In this document: piece by piece, positions 52,151 through 60,256 of the stretch
Layout of the letters: each line of letters starts with the position of its first letter
Position numbering within the stretch: the first letter of the stretch is position 1
Assembly: GCF_003425665.1 (NCBI RefSeq)
Contig: NZ_QQRQ01000003.1
Coordinates: 83,420-147,419 of the forward strand
Length of the DNA stretch: 64,000 bases
Direction of reading: 5' to 3'
DNA from: Evtepia gabavorous
GTDB lineage: Bacteria > Bacillota > Clostridia > Oscillospirales > Oscillospiraceae
Notes under the pieces: model-generated
Databases searched by the model: none
Seen by the model: the letters and a program-made list of their open reading frames with translations, nothing else
Told to the model about the DNA's origin: nothing
Made by a program: the position numbers and the translations under genes

Positions 52151-52207
52151 TGGTGGACCTGATCGGATTCGAACCGACGACCCCCACAATGCGAATGTGG
52201 TGCGCTC
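52151..52207 (-). tRNA. 3' fragment of a tRNA-Ala(CGC)-like gene, island attachment site
   Basis: The minus strand from 52207 to 52151 gives the last 57 nt of a tRNA: end of the D-stem, anticodon stem CCACA/TGTGG with loop TTCGCAT (CGC), T-arm around TTCGAAT, and acceptor strand CAGGTCC, then A-CCA. The 5' acceptor strand and most of the D-arm are missing; the sequence beyond 52207 does not fit. So it is a displaced copy of the 3' half, as left at one end of an element integrated into a tRNA gene. Confidence 0.75.
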
Positions 52208-52318
52208 GCAAGGTGGTAAGTTTTCTGCCCACGGACCGCAGTGTATGGTTTGATGAAAATGCTATCAGACCATGCGGGTCAAGATGGCCGAGGAGCAGAA
52301 GAATCTGAGGCAGAAGCA

Positions 52319-52364
52319 AAAAATGTGGGCATTGAGGAAACCAATCCTCGACACCCACATTTTT
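52319..52364. terminator. Hairpin between the tRNA fragment and the DUF1848 gene
   Basis: Arms AAAAATGTGGG (52319-52329) and CCCACATTTTT (52354-52364) enclose a second short stem. With A and T runs at the ends it can terminate in either direction. The rest of 52208-52425 is weakly coding at best. Confidence 0.75.
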
Positions 52365-52425
52365 GCGTTACAGGAGAAAATTCAAAAATTAGAGCTGGAA
52401 ATCGATAGAATTGTGATAGAAAAAA

Positions 52426-53364
52426 TTATATGTCAAATCTAATTTGATTTATCTTGCAACTCATAACTTTTCGTTCCGTTATTTTATCATCGGAGCCGAC
52501 TTCGCCAAAAAGCAAGGGCGAGTCGGGAATGTGCTTGGCGAAATTTGAACGCACTGTTTTTTCACTATAATTTGCGTAACAATACTTACAGCCATTACGG
52601 CATGAATTATATGCTCCGATATCAATGCTTTCAATGCAACCGCACTCAAGACGTTGACTTTTATCTTTCCCTATGTCGAGAGGACATTCTAACAGTTTGC
52701 TTAGTAAGCGATCATCTATACATCTGGCATGTTCAATACCGTATTCCTGTAATTCAATACCTTCTGCACAAGTATCAATTAGTAGACCATAGCTATGGGC
52801 AATTGCAGCTAACTCTTTCGCAAGACTCTTTTGAGTTTCTTCTGGAAAATCACGTAGAGATAAGCCAGAAACATTTTTTGAGGTATTTCGGTAGAAATCG
52901 ATAAAGCTGATGGTACATTTTTTTGTATATGGGCTTAATTCTTTTGCGATTCTTTCGAAATATCGAATATGGTATTCTGGAGTATATGTGTCGTTTAGAA
53001 AAATAGGGTCATATCTCCAGATAACACGATCAGGACCAATCATATCCGATAGTTTTTTAAATGCAGGAATAATATGTTTCTGCTTATTAGGAACATGCGC
53101 CTCAACATCCTGTGCATACGAATTAAGTGTAAACTGAAAATAATACATATAATCGTGTAAAATCTTCAATTCATTGAGCATTGGAATTGGGTTTTTGGTC
53201 CAAAAAACAATCCCATCAACAACATCAGGGTTCAGAGCTATCTTGCTTATCTGGTGCGCATTCATGGGATTTCGAACCAGTACATAGCCATCCATAACTC
53301 GATTGAAAAACCAATTTGAATAGTATGTTGGAATGTCTGTTCGTCGACTGGCGCTTATAATCAC
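52426..53364 (-). CDS. DUF1848 protein with a CX3CX2C motif
   Basis: This 312-aa protein starts IISASRRTDIPTYYSNWFFNR and has the C-terminal motif CRNGCKYCYA (about residues 258-267), the CX3CX2C spacing of radical-SAM Fe-S clusters, with further cysteines CGC just before. This matches DUF1848. Start GTG 53364 has GAGGTG 6 bases upstream and follows the stop of the upstream gene by 3 bases. The gene pair has lower GC than the core genome. Function unknown. Confidence 0.82.
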   Translation of the reverse strand: MIISASRRTDIPTYYSNWFFNRVMDGYVLVRNPMNAHQISKIALNPDVVDGIVFWTKNPIPMLNELKILHDYMYYFQFTLNSYAQDVEAHVPNKQKHIIPAFKKLSDMIGPDRVIWRYDPIFLNDTYTPEYHIRYFERIAKELSPYTKKCTISFIDFYRNTSKNVSGLSLRDFPEETQKSLAKELAAIAHSYGLLIDTCAEGIELQEYGIEHARCIDDRLLSKLLECPLDIGKDKSQRLECGCIESIDIGAYNSCRNGCKYCYANYSEKTVRSNFAKHIPDSPLLFGEVGSDDKITERKVMSCKINQIRFDI

Positions 53365-53367
53365 AAA

Positions 53368-54264
53368 TCACACCTCTTTTCTAAACTCAAATATTTGCCA
53401 ATGAGCTTGCTTGCAAGTAAGTATTGGCCACCAGCTGAGTCTTCGCTCACAATCGTCTTCACAGTGTTCTCCAGTATGACTATATCCTATGCAAGACGAA
53501 TGCAGCTCATCTTTCAAGAAATCAACAACTCTCCAAGGGTGGCGAAAATCTTCGTCAACGTCTTTGATTTTCTTTTCACGCCAATCTTCAGAAAAATGAC
53601 AATATATGTTAGGATCGTCATCTGAGTGGAATCCATTTTCAAGCATAGCTTCAAAAAGGGCTCTTGTCCGACACACATCTCGTTCCATGCTGCCTCTGTC
53701 TGTGCGTAAGGAAAACATAAAGAAAACTGTCTTGCCCATCGGAGTCTTTTCGCCGAAGAGCTTTCCAATTTGCGACATTGCAATGACTGGAAATTCGCTT
53801 TTAGATTTCGGGAAAATATACACATTAGAAGAAAGTGTATGTGCCCGAAGCAGGCAGTCAATGGCATCATTACATATGAAACGCACATCGTCTTGAATCC
53901 GCGCTTCCATTTGATACGCCCAGTCTATCGTATCTATCCCTCTATAACGAATATCACATGACCGAGGGACGACATTCGCGAGTGCCCAATAGTCCAGCAT
54001 ACTTCCGCACCCAATGGAAGTAACAGATATATTTTTTCTGAAATTCGTTCTATCGAGCAGAGTTCTATACATGCATTTGTATTCGAAAGAGTATGCATAT
54101 GCATAACGAAGCAGATACAGTTGCTGAACATGAATATTTGAATAATCAGGAATTTTTCCTGCATCAAAATGAACACTCTTTAAATCGCAGAGTCTTATGC
54201 CGGAATGCACATAGTCTTCAAATTCTTCCAAAATATCATCCAAATAGTCGTTGATAGTGAACAT
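53368..54264 (-). CDS. Possible SAM-dependent enzyme paired with DUF1848
   Basis: This 298-aa protein contains SVTSIGCGSMLDYWAL followed about 25 residues later by YRGIDTIDW, which resembles the glycine loop and acidic residue of a class I methyltransferase. Beyond that I do not recognise the family. It has several cysteines in the C-terminal part (CEDDC, TCKQ). It ends 3 bases before the DUF1848 start, so the two form a unit. Function not known. Confidence 0.5.
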   Translation of the reverse strand: MFTINDYLDDILEEFEDYVHSGIRLCDLKSVHFDAGKIPDYSNIHVQQLYLLRYAYAYSFEYKCMYRTLLDRTNFRKNISVTSIGCGSMLDYWALANVVPRSCDIRYRGIDTIDWAYQMEARIQDDVRFICNDAIDCLLRAHTLSSNVYIFPKSKSEFPVIAMSQIGKLFGEKTPMGKTVFFMFSLRTDRGSMERDVCRTRALFEAMLENGFHSDDDPNIYCHFSEDWREKKIKDVDEDFRHPWRVVDFLKDELHSSCIGYSHTGEHCEDDCERRLSWWPILTCKQAHWQIFEFRKEV

Positions 54265-54451
54265 TTAGACACCACCATTCAACATATTTATTAAATATCT
54301 AACGGAAACTGGCTACTAAAAGCAAAAAGCTACATTTCGTCTTAAAATGGAGAAATACAACTTGCTGTTTGGTATGAGTAGTAGGGGACAAACCCACACA
54401 AATTACTCCGCTGAAGCCTAAAGGTGATGTAACCTCAGTGACACATTTGAG

Positions 54452-55075
54452 CTATACCGATGTATGAAGAAAGTTCCTGACCCGTTCTATAAGTATATCT
54501 TGGGTATTAGCACAGGGACGCAGACGATTTGCCCACTCACGTCCCGGATGCAACTCGTCCCAGGGCGACTTTTGCTGCGCATATCTTCCACTACCTGGAT
54601 CGTGGTTTCCGAAACCATCCAATACACGATTCCAGATAGGTTGGAACTTTTCGATTAACAACGATTCAGCAAGAGGAATCCAGATATCATCCACAACAAG
54701 GTATCGGCAGAAAAAATCGGATTCATTCAGGTTCTCAGCGGCCTTTACGGACTCAAAATGTTCATTAAGCCTTTTATAAAGCGCGGTGCCGGGGTCACCT
54801 CCAAGGCCAAACCCGCCCTTCCGGGCGCCAGGAGGAACCGCTTTCCCCACATAGATGGGGCGGGAAAACATATTATCGCGATTGACTTCAGCCAGGTTCT
54901 GATAAGCCTCAAAGTCTCCTGTATAATATATGGCATAGATGCCAGCGCCCTTGAACTTTTCCGGGGGCAAGGGGTGTATTGGGCTTTTTAACATTGCCGA
55001 AGCAACGCTTTCACCCAAGTGCCGTTTGTCCAAGGGGTTAAAAGGAGCAGGCGCAAGAATATTTTCTTCTGGCAT
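54452..55075 (-). CDS. Eco29kI-family restriction endonuclease (GIY-YIG)
   Basis: This 207-aa protein has the GIY-YIG fold: GAGIYAIYYTGDFEAY (about residues 44-59) and PIYVGKAVPPGARKGG (73-88), followed by catalytic Arg/His/Glu-type residues, as in R.Eco29kI. That enzyme cuts CCGCGG, and the same site is plausible here. The ATG overlaps the methyltransferase stop (TAATG). It is the last gene of a vsr-methylase-endonuclease unit. Confidence 0.85.
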   Translation of the reverse strand: MPEENILAPAPFNPLDKRHLGESVASAMLKSPIHPLPPEKFKGAGIYAIYYTGDFEAYQNLAEVNRDNMFSRPIYVGKAVPPGARKGGFGLGGDPGTALYKRLNEHFESVKAAENLNESDFFCRYLVVDDIWIPLAESLLIEKFQPIWNRVLDGFGNHDPGSGRYAQQKSPWDELHPGREWANRLRPCANTQDILIERVRNFLHTSV

Positions 55076-56259
55076 TATTTTTCCACCCTCCTAAGTTCCT
55101 TGATAACAGACTCGCCAATCATCTGCGCGAGTCTTACTGGAACGGCGTTTCCGATTTGACGCATACTTTCGGTCCAAGATCCGAAGAAAAGATAGTCATC
55201 AGGGAAAGTTTGAATACGGGCACTTTCACGAACGGTATAATAACGTACTGAGCCGTCATCCAAAACAACTGTGTTTTCACCGCCTGGGACACCATGCGCA
55301 CCCGCTTTAATAGTTTTAGAGGGCTCGTCCAAAACGCTTCCAGTATGACCAGCATATGACCGAGCTCCCGGGCGAAATTCATGGTTCGCTATTTTTAGGG
55401 CGGCTTTGCTTTGGGGATCTGGCAAATCGCCTATCGCGTCTCTAACCGTTTGCCAAGGTTTTGGCGCCTCTTTCACATCTGCGTATTTGGAAGCAAACAG
55501 CTGAGCTTTTTTTAATTCTGATGCTGTTGGTGTGGTACGATGATTGGAAGCTACTCTGTGAGATTCCCAATATTCACCTATAATATATTTTTTATAAAGA
55601 AGCGCTTCGCGAGAATAGTCTCCCTCAGGGAAAGACCATTCCACACCCAAGTTTTCGCGGAAACCAACAATTACAACTCGATGCCTTGACTGAGGAACAC
55701 CATAGTCGGCAGCATTTAAAAGGCGTGAGACCACATTGTATTTCACTCCGGAATAGTGTCCGCTGGTGTGCAACTTTTCTAATATCGCCAAATGCTCGAA
55801 CCAAGTTTGGCTCTCCGTTCGAATTACATCAGGGTATGTTAACTGGAGAAGAATGTAATTAAAATATGTGGAAAACGACTTTCTCAATAGACCCTTTACA
55901 TTTTCAAATACAAACGCTTTGGGTTTTAATTCTCTTACAGCTCGTACGGCCTCTGGAAACATGTCTCTATGATCATTGTATGCTTGATGTTTTCCTCCCA
56001 GAGAAAAAGGTTGGCAAGGTGGTCCTCCAGAAATTAGTTGAACTGAAAAATCCAAAGAAGAGTAATTAATTTTTCGAACATCAGACTGAATCACATGCCA
56101 GTCATGTGCTGGAGGATATCCGCTGGAAATGTTCCCGCGAAGAGTATCGCAGGAGTCTTTATCCCATTCAATTAATGCACGATGATGGCAGCCTGCCAGT
56201 TGCATACCCATGGCTAAGCCACCCGCGCCGGTAAATAACTCGATTGAATTAATGGTCAT
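55075..56259 (-). CDS. C5-cytosine DNA methyltransferase
   Basis: This 394-aa protein has the conserved motifs in order: motif I ELFTGAGGLAMG, motif IV SGGPPCQPFSLGG (catalytic Cys), ENVKGLL, and the final motifs RECARIQTFPDDY-like (ESARIQTF) and QIGNAVPVRLAQ. It protects DNA from the Eco29kI-like enzyme. It overlaps vsr by 11 bases. Likely specificity CCGCGG, inferred from its partner. Confidence 0.92.
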   Translation of the reverse strand: MTINSIELFTGAGGLAMGMQLAGCHHRALIEWDKDSCDTLRGNISSGYPPAHDWHVIQSDVRKINYSSLDFSVQLISGGPPCQPFSLGGKHQAYNDHRDMFPEAVRAVRELKPKAFVFENVKGLLRKSFSTYFNYILLQLTYPDVIRTESQTWFEHLAILEKLHTSGHYSGVKYNVVSRLLNAADYGVPQSRHRVVIVGFRENLGVEWSFPEGDYSREALLYKKYIIGEYWESHRVASNHRTTPTASELKKAQLFASKYADVKEAPKPWQTVRDAIGDLPDPQSKAALKIANHEFRPGARSYAGHTGSVLDEPSKTIKAGAHGVPGGENTVVLDDGSVRYYTVRESARIQTFPDDYLFFGSWTESMRQIGNAVPVRLAQMIGESVIKELRRVEK

Positions 56260-56683
56260 ACTTGTCTCCGTCCATAAAAAGGTGAATTCGCTTTTCGAGG
56301 GAAGTACGATTCGATTTTTTCATCTCGCATTCCCATATTATTAGGTATTCCCACCCAAGCTGTGTCAATTGTTTGTAAACCTCCCTGTCATGGAAGACAT
56401 TTTGAGAAAGTTTCTTTTCCCAAAATTCAACATTGCTTTTGGGTAGACGTGTATTCGAACAGCCTGGATGGCGATGCCAAAAACATCCGTGCAAGAAAAC
56501 TACTTTTTTTCTTTTTACAAATACTAAATCCGGCTTCCCCGGCAACTTACTCCAATTGCTGTATCGATAGTGATAGCCAAGCTTCCAAAACAGATGCTTA
56601 AGCTCGACCTCGGGTTTGGTGTTTTTGTTTTTAACAAGTGCCATCTGCTTGCTGCGTTCTTCTCTTGTCATGTTATCCGACAT
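56249..56683 (-). CDS. vsr: Vsr-type mismatch endonuclease
   Basis: This 144-aa protein starts MSDNMTREERSKQMALVKNKNTKPE and has the Vsr motifs KPDLVFVKRKKVVFLHGCFWHRH and CSNTRLPKSNVEFW. It nicks next to T:G mismatches that arise when 5-methylcytosine deaminates, protecting sites methylated by the neighbouring enzyme. ATG 56683 is chosen; the frame extends upstream without a good start. First gene of the unit. Confidence 0.92.
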   Translation of the reverse strand: MSDNMTREERSKQMALVKNKNTKPEVELKHLFWKLGYHYRYSNWSKLPGKPDLVFVKRKKVVFLHGCFWHRHPGCSNTRLPKSNVEFWEKKLSQNVFHDREVYKQLTQLGWEYLIIWECEMKKSNRTSLEKRIHLFMDGDKYDH

Positions 56684-56853
56684 AAAACCACCATCCAAGA
56701 TTATCATATATTATATGGGATTTTTCAAGAATAGACAAGGAAATCCGCTGCAAAACTTTCTCTGACAAATTCCAGGGGCGCTTTTTGTTACTCTTGATGA
56801 ATGGCTTTGGAACTAAAAACATGGTATTGTCCTGTCTAAAGAGGTGGTTCGCA

Positions 56854-57084
56854 ATGAATGACAAAGAAATACAAGAAAAATATGAACGCTCTTTTAAAGA
56901 GCTCACAGACACACTCTCTCCCCAGCAAATCAAACTCTTTGAGTGTTGGTTTGAGGTAGCATGCCTACTGTATACAACCAAGATAGTCGAAAATCGTAGT
57001 TTAGGACTACAAGAAGGACTAAGAATAGCGAGAGAACTGATATCAATCACAGGAGATGAAGAATATGGTTTTTTCAACAGTTAG
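56854..57084 (+). CDS. Small protein of the accessory cluster
   Basis: This 76-aa helical protein starts MNDKEIQEKYERSFKELTDT and reads LFECWFEVACLLYTTKIVENRSLGLQEGLRIARELI. It is somewhat like the next gene product (both have SFI/GL..GFELA-type helical ends) and probably related to DUF6809. AGAGGTGG precedes ATG 56854. It is divergent from vsr. Function unknown. Confidence 0.6.
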   Translation: MNDKEIQEKYERSFKELTDTLSPQQIKLFECWFEVACLLYTTKIVENRSLGLQEGLRIARELISITGDEEYGFFNS

Positions 57085-57192
57085 CCAGCAAAAGCATCAT
57101 TTGCTGGTTAATAGTTCTCGGGAAAATACAAATTATCAGTAACCATTTTTTAATCCTGTGGTATTGTGTGTTGCTACCGGGAGGTGCAACAC

Positions 57193-57513
57193 ATGAAAAC
57201 ACGACTCAAGGATTTGTATAACTGCTTCTATACCCCACCCGAGTTTTCGGAGCAGAAGCAGGAAGTGGAAGAATGCCACCAAGCACTGATTCAAGTGCTG
57301 GAGAAGCCGGAACGGCGGCTGGTACTACGAATCATAGATGCCCAGAGTCTGATGGCGGAGGAACGCTCCATCGACAGCTTTATCTCTGGATTTGAGCTGG
57401 CGTGGCAGCTCTCCATGGAACTGAATCAATATGAAAATGAGCGCTCAGTCTCTCGCTGTACGTCGAAGAGATCGAGCTCTCTTTCCATGTCCGGAATGGA
57501 GGAAGCAATATGA
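57193..57513 (+). CDS. DUF6809-like protein
   Basis: This 106-aa helical protein starts MKTRLKDLYNCFYTPPEFSE and has IDSFISGFELAWQLSMELNQY. I take it for the DUF6809 type of small protein common in Clostridia mobile regions. GGGAGGTG precedes ATG 57193. Its stop overlaps the next start by 4 bases (ATGA). Function unknown. Confidence 0.65.
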   Translation: MKTRLKDLYNCFYTPPEFSEQKQEVEECHQALIQVLEKPERRLVLRIIDAQSLMAEERSIDSFISGFELAWQLSMELNQYENERSVSRCTSKRSSSLSMSGMEEAI

Positions 57514-57971
57514 AGAAACGAATCATCACTGCTGCAACATTCGCAGCCTGTCTGGCCCTGTGTGCGGCTATGTGGCCACAGAATTAACCAGCCGGGGAAA
57601 CAACCGCACTGCCCACGCCAGCCGCTGTAATCGCCACACAGCCCGAAGTTCCGGAGATAGTAGAGATGGAAGAAGTCATACCGCCAGAGGAAGAAAAGGC
57701 AGGAGCAACACTGCCGGAACTGGTCGAGGAAGCGGACATTGTCCCGGAGCCATCGCCTGCTCAAATGCCCCCATCGAGTAAAGTACCGGTTCTACCTGAA
57801 CAGGATGTCACACCCCCACAAGAACCAGAACCTACCCCGGCACCTGACAGCGAACCGGACAACATGGTCTATGTGCCGGACTTCGGCTGGATAAAAGGCC
57901 AAGGACCCAACCATGCGGAATACGCCGAGGATATGTACGAGAATGACAATAAAATCAGGATCATGGAATAA
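57510..57971 (+). pseudogene. Secreted Pro/Glu-rich protein interrupted by a stop (DUF6550-like)
   Basis: From ATG 57510 the frame encodes a signal peptide (KKRIITAATFAACLALCAA), then TAA at 57585-57587, and then in the same frame PAGETTALPTPAA and a proline/glutamate-rich stretch that ends DMVYVPDFGWIKGQGP-like, stopping at 57971. The reading after the stop continues a normal protein, so the TAA is a nonsense mutation. A later ATG at 57666 would lack the signal peptide. Confidence 0.7.
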
Positions 57972-57979
57972 ATAAAAAA

Positions 57980-58015
57980 CAGTGCGGTATAAGGACAAAG
58001 CCTGGTGCCGCACTG
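57980..58015. terminator. Bidirectional terminator
   Basis: Arms CAGTGCGG (57980-57987) and CCGCACTG (58008-58015), with A-rich and T-rich flanks, between convergent genes. Confidence 0.75.
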
Positions 58016-58016
58016 C

Positions 58017-58982
58017 TTATTCTGCATTCTGCTCCAATGCGTCACTGAAGATCTCATGGACGTGGATCAGCGAAACAACTTCACAGAGAAACCGCTCCGT
58101 CAGCTCCTTTTCGTCCAGCCAGGTGGTCTGCGGCGGCACATAGTAACCAGAATCACTCTCCGCCTCCGCTTTAGCTCTGTGAATGGCTTTCTGGATGGAG
58201 AGCCACTGGCCATACGCGCTGCCGTTCAACTGCTTTTTCAGTTTCCGGATGGCGCTCTTATAAGCTTTCTCCGCGCTGCTGGGGCCGTTGTAGTTGAGCC
58301 GGATGGCCAATTCCTGAAAGGTCATGCTCTGCTCGTTGGGCTGGCCGATCACCAGATAACAGCGCACCAAATTCAGCTCTCTGGGGCTCAGCACCTCCTT
58401 CATGCGCTGCAGGAGCAGCGTCCGGCGCATGGAGCGGTCGTAGGCCCTGGCCGGGTCGCCGCCATACCCCAGGTCAAAGACGCCCTCGCCCAGAGACTCG
58501 ATATGAAACACAGTGCGGTATTCTTCCAGCAGACGCCTGGCGACTTTGGCGGAGACCGTCAGCTTCTCCTGAATGGCTGGCAGTAGATCCGTTTCGACAT
58601 CTCGCTCATGCGTGGCATAGAGAAATGCCACCTGGCGCAGCTGGCGGTAACGGTCCAGCGGTAGCGACAGAGAGAAAGAACCCTGGGCGGCGCAGTCCCG
58701 CATGGCCGTCTCGATGGCGGAGGTCGCATAGGTCAGCAGCTTGGTCCCCATGGATGGGTCAAACCGCCGCGCCGCGTCCAGCAGTGCCAGCGCACCCTCC
58801 TGCTTGAGGTCGTCCACCAGAAAGTCCTGAGAAAACTGCTCGCAGTAGCTTGCGGCCAGCATGGTCAGGTATCCCTCGTTCTGGGAGAGCAGGAGCGGTG
58901 CGGCCTGCGGATCGCCATTCTGTATCCGCAGGGCAAGCTCCTCGTTGCTTGGGCAGAGATCGTCGCAGCGGTACATACTCAC
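58017..58982 (-). CDS. Sigma-70-like factor of the mobile element
   Basis: This 321-aa protein has sigma region 2-like sequence (DFLVDDLKQEGALALLDAARRFDPSMGTKLLTYATSAIETAMRD) and a later HTH (LSPRELNLVRCYLVIGQPNEQSMTFQELAIRLN) resembling region 4. The start is GTG 58982, with GGAGG 7 bases upstream, overlapping the stop of the previous gene by 4 bases. It likely directs expression of the element or its accessory genes. Confidence 0.8.
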   Translation of the reverse strand: MSMYRCDDLCPSNEELALRIQNGDPQAAPLLLSQNEGYLTMLAASYCEQFSQDFLVDDLKQEGALALLDAARRFDPSMGTKLLTYATSAIETAMRDCAAQGSFSLSLPLDRYRQLRQVAFLYATHERDVETDLLPAIQEKLTVSAKVARRLLEEYRTVFHIESLGEGVFDLGYGGDPARAYDRSMRRTLLLQRMKEVLSPRELNLVRCYLVIGQPNEQSMTFQELAIRLNYNGPSSAEKAYKSAIRKLKKQLNGSAYGQWLSIQKAIHRAKAEAESDSGYYVPPQTTWLDEKELTERFLCEVVSLIHVHEIFSDALEQNAE

Positions 58983-60093
58983 GGCTTTTCCTCCCGGGCA
59001 AGGCGCGCTCTCGCCTGGGCATAGATCGCTTCCTGCTCCATATCGCGGGCATAGCCGCTGGCGGCATAGTCGTTGTCCATGAGTGCCTTATCCCGCAGGC
59101 TCTCCGCCACATACAGCGCTTCATTGCGCAGCTCATCGGAGATCTTTGGTGCTTGCGGATGGTGTTGGTGCGGGTGGTGAACAGGCGGTAGACCGGGTGC
59201 TGTTTGTTTTGCTCCTTCTGCCGCATCATGGCGCCGTACTGCCGGCAGGTCATGCGGGGGTCTTGGGGTGCAATGCCATCGCAGTATTTTGGCATATAGC
59301 CGTTGGTGGTGAGAAAGTATGTCCCGCAGCCGCAGCACCGGCTGGGCGCATGGCCGTGCTGCAGTCCGTTCATCAGGTCAAAAATGTAGAAGCTTATGAC
59401 ATGGTCAAAGAAATACCGGTTCACAAATACGGTTTCCTTTTCCTGCTTTGGGTGCCGGGCAAAGACATAGGAGGATCTCAGCTCTGGTGTGATGGTGAAT
59501 GGCTCAATATCCGGTACCGGCAAATCACGCATCATACTCCAGAACCATTCACTGTTGAAGCAGTCGTGGGCGGCCATGGCGAAGTAGGTCTCCGTCCGCT
59601 TCTTCAGCCGCCGCAGATAGCCCTCCTCAAAATATCGTGCCGCCACAGCGAAGTGCTGGATACCCAGGGGGATACTGAAAGCAGCCACCAGATAGCGTAA
59701 GAAAAATTCCCGAGCAGGCGAATCCAGCTTCAGCAGATCGTTGTGGGAGGCTGGGGAAAACAGCACCTCCAAAGTGTGTAACTCCTGCCCTTTGTCCATC
59801 AGGCTGTATGGCGGACAGCGCCACAGGGCGTCCAACAGCTTCTCCAGAGAGGTGCGGGTCCCGTCCAGCAGTTTGATAAATTCACTCCGCCCGACCAAGG
59901 CCAGGGCCTTCACCTGATGGCTGATGGCCCCGCCGTGGGTGACCAGCTCCCGCATAGTCTCCTCGGGAACATTCAACAGTTCGGCGGCAAAGTGGCCGGT
60001 CGGGTAGACAGTCTCGTTGAAAAAGATCTGATCCCGCCAGACATCCATTATCAGATGCAGGAAATTGTTGTTCTGCCTGCTTCCCAGTGGCAT
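58979..60093 (-). pseudogene. DUF6076-like gene with a frameshift near its end
   Basis: From ATG 60093 the frame encodes a protein with CCGCGTYFLTTNGYMPKYC (zinc-type cysteines), reaching RLFTTRTNTIRKHQ. It then runs into arginine-rich nonsense. The expected ending KISDELRNEALYVAESLRDKALMDN and the C-terminus to a stop at 58979 are in another frame. A small indel at about 59147-59152 explains this. Homologous ends of this type are normally in frame, so the gene looks broken. It has GAGGGGG upstream. Confidence 0.72.
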
Positions 60094-60176
60094 AGGGCCA
60101 CCCCCTCTGTCCTATATCTGTTTTCTGCCTGTCTTACGATATTCTCATTTTATCAAAATACCCCCAATAATCAAGT

Positions 60177-60226
60177 GAAAGGAAAAACTCCTTTCGAGAA
60201 AGGCGCTCACTGCGGTGGGCGCCTTT
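60177..60226 (+). promoter_or_regulatory. Hairpin and intrinsic terminator in the leader of the rep gene
   Basis: A hairpin (GAAAGGA 60177-60183 with TCCTTTC 60189-60195) is followed by a terminator-like stem, AAGGCGC-TCAC and GTG-GGCGCCTT (60200-60226) with T-run, 30 bases before the rep start codon. No gene on this strand lies upstream, so it may act as an attenuator for rep. The gap 60094-60256 holds no other gene. Confidence 0.5.
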
Positions 60227-60256
60227 TTCATACTCAGAACAAAGGAGGAATGATTC

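Noticed and set aside
52272..52442. Open frame of 56 codons on the plus strand right of the tRNA fragment
   Set aside because: It overlaps a terminator hairpin, has no ribosome-binding site and no recognisable sequence.
58625..59191. Plus-strand frames over the sigma and DUF6076 genes
   Set aside because: Shadow frames of GC-rich minus-strand genes with biased composition.
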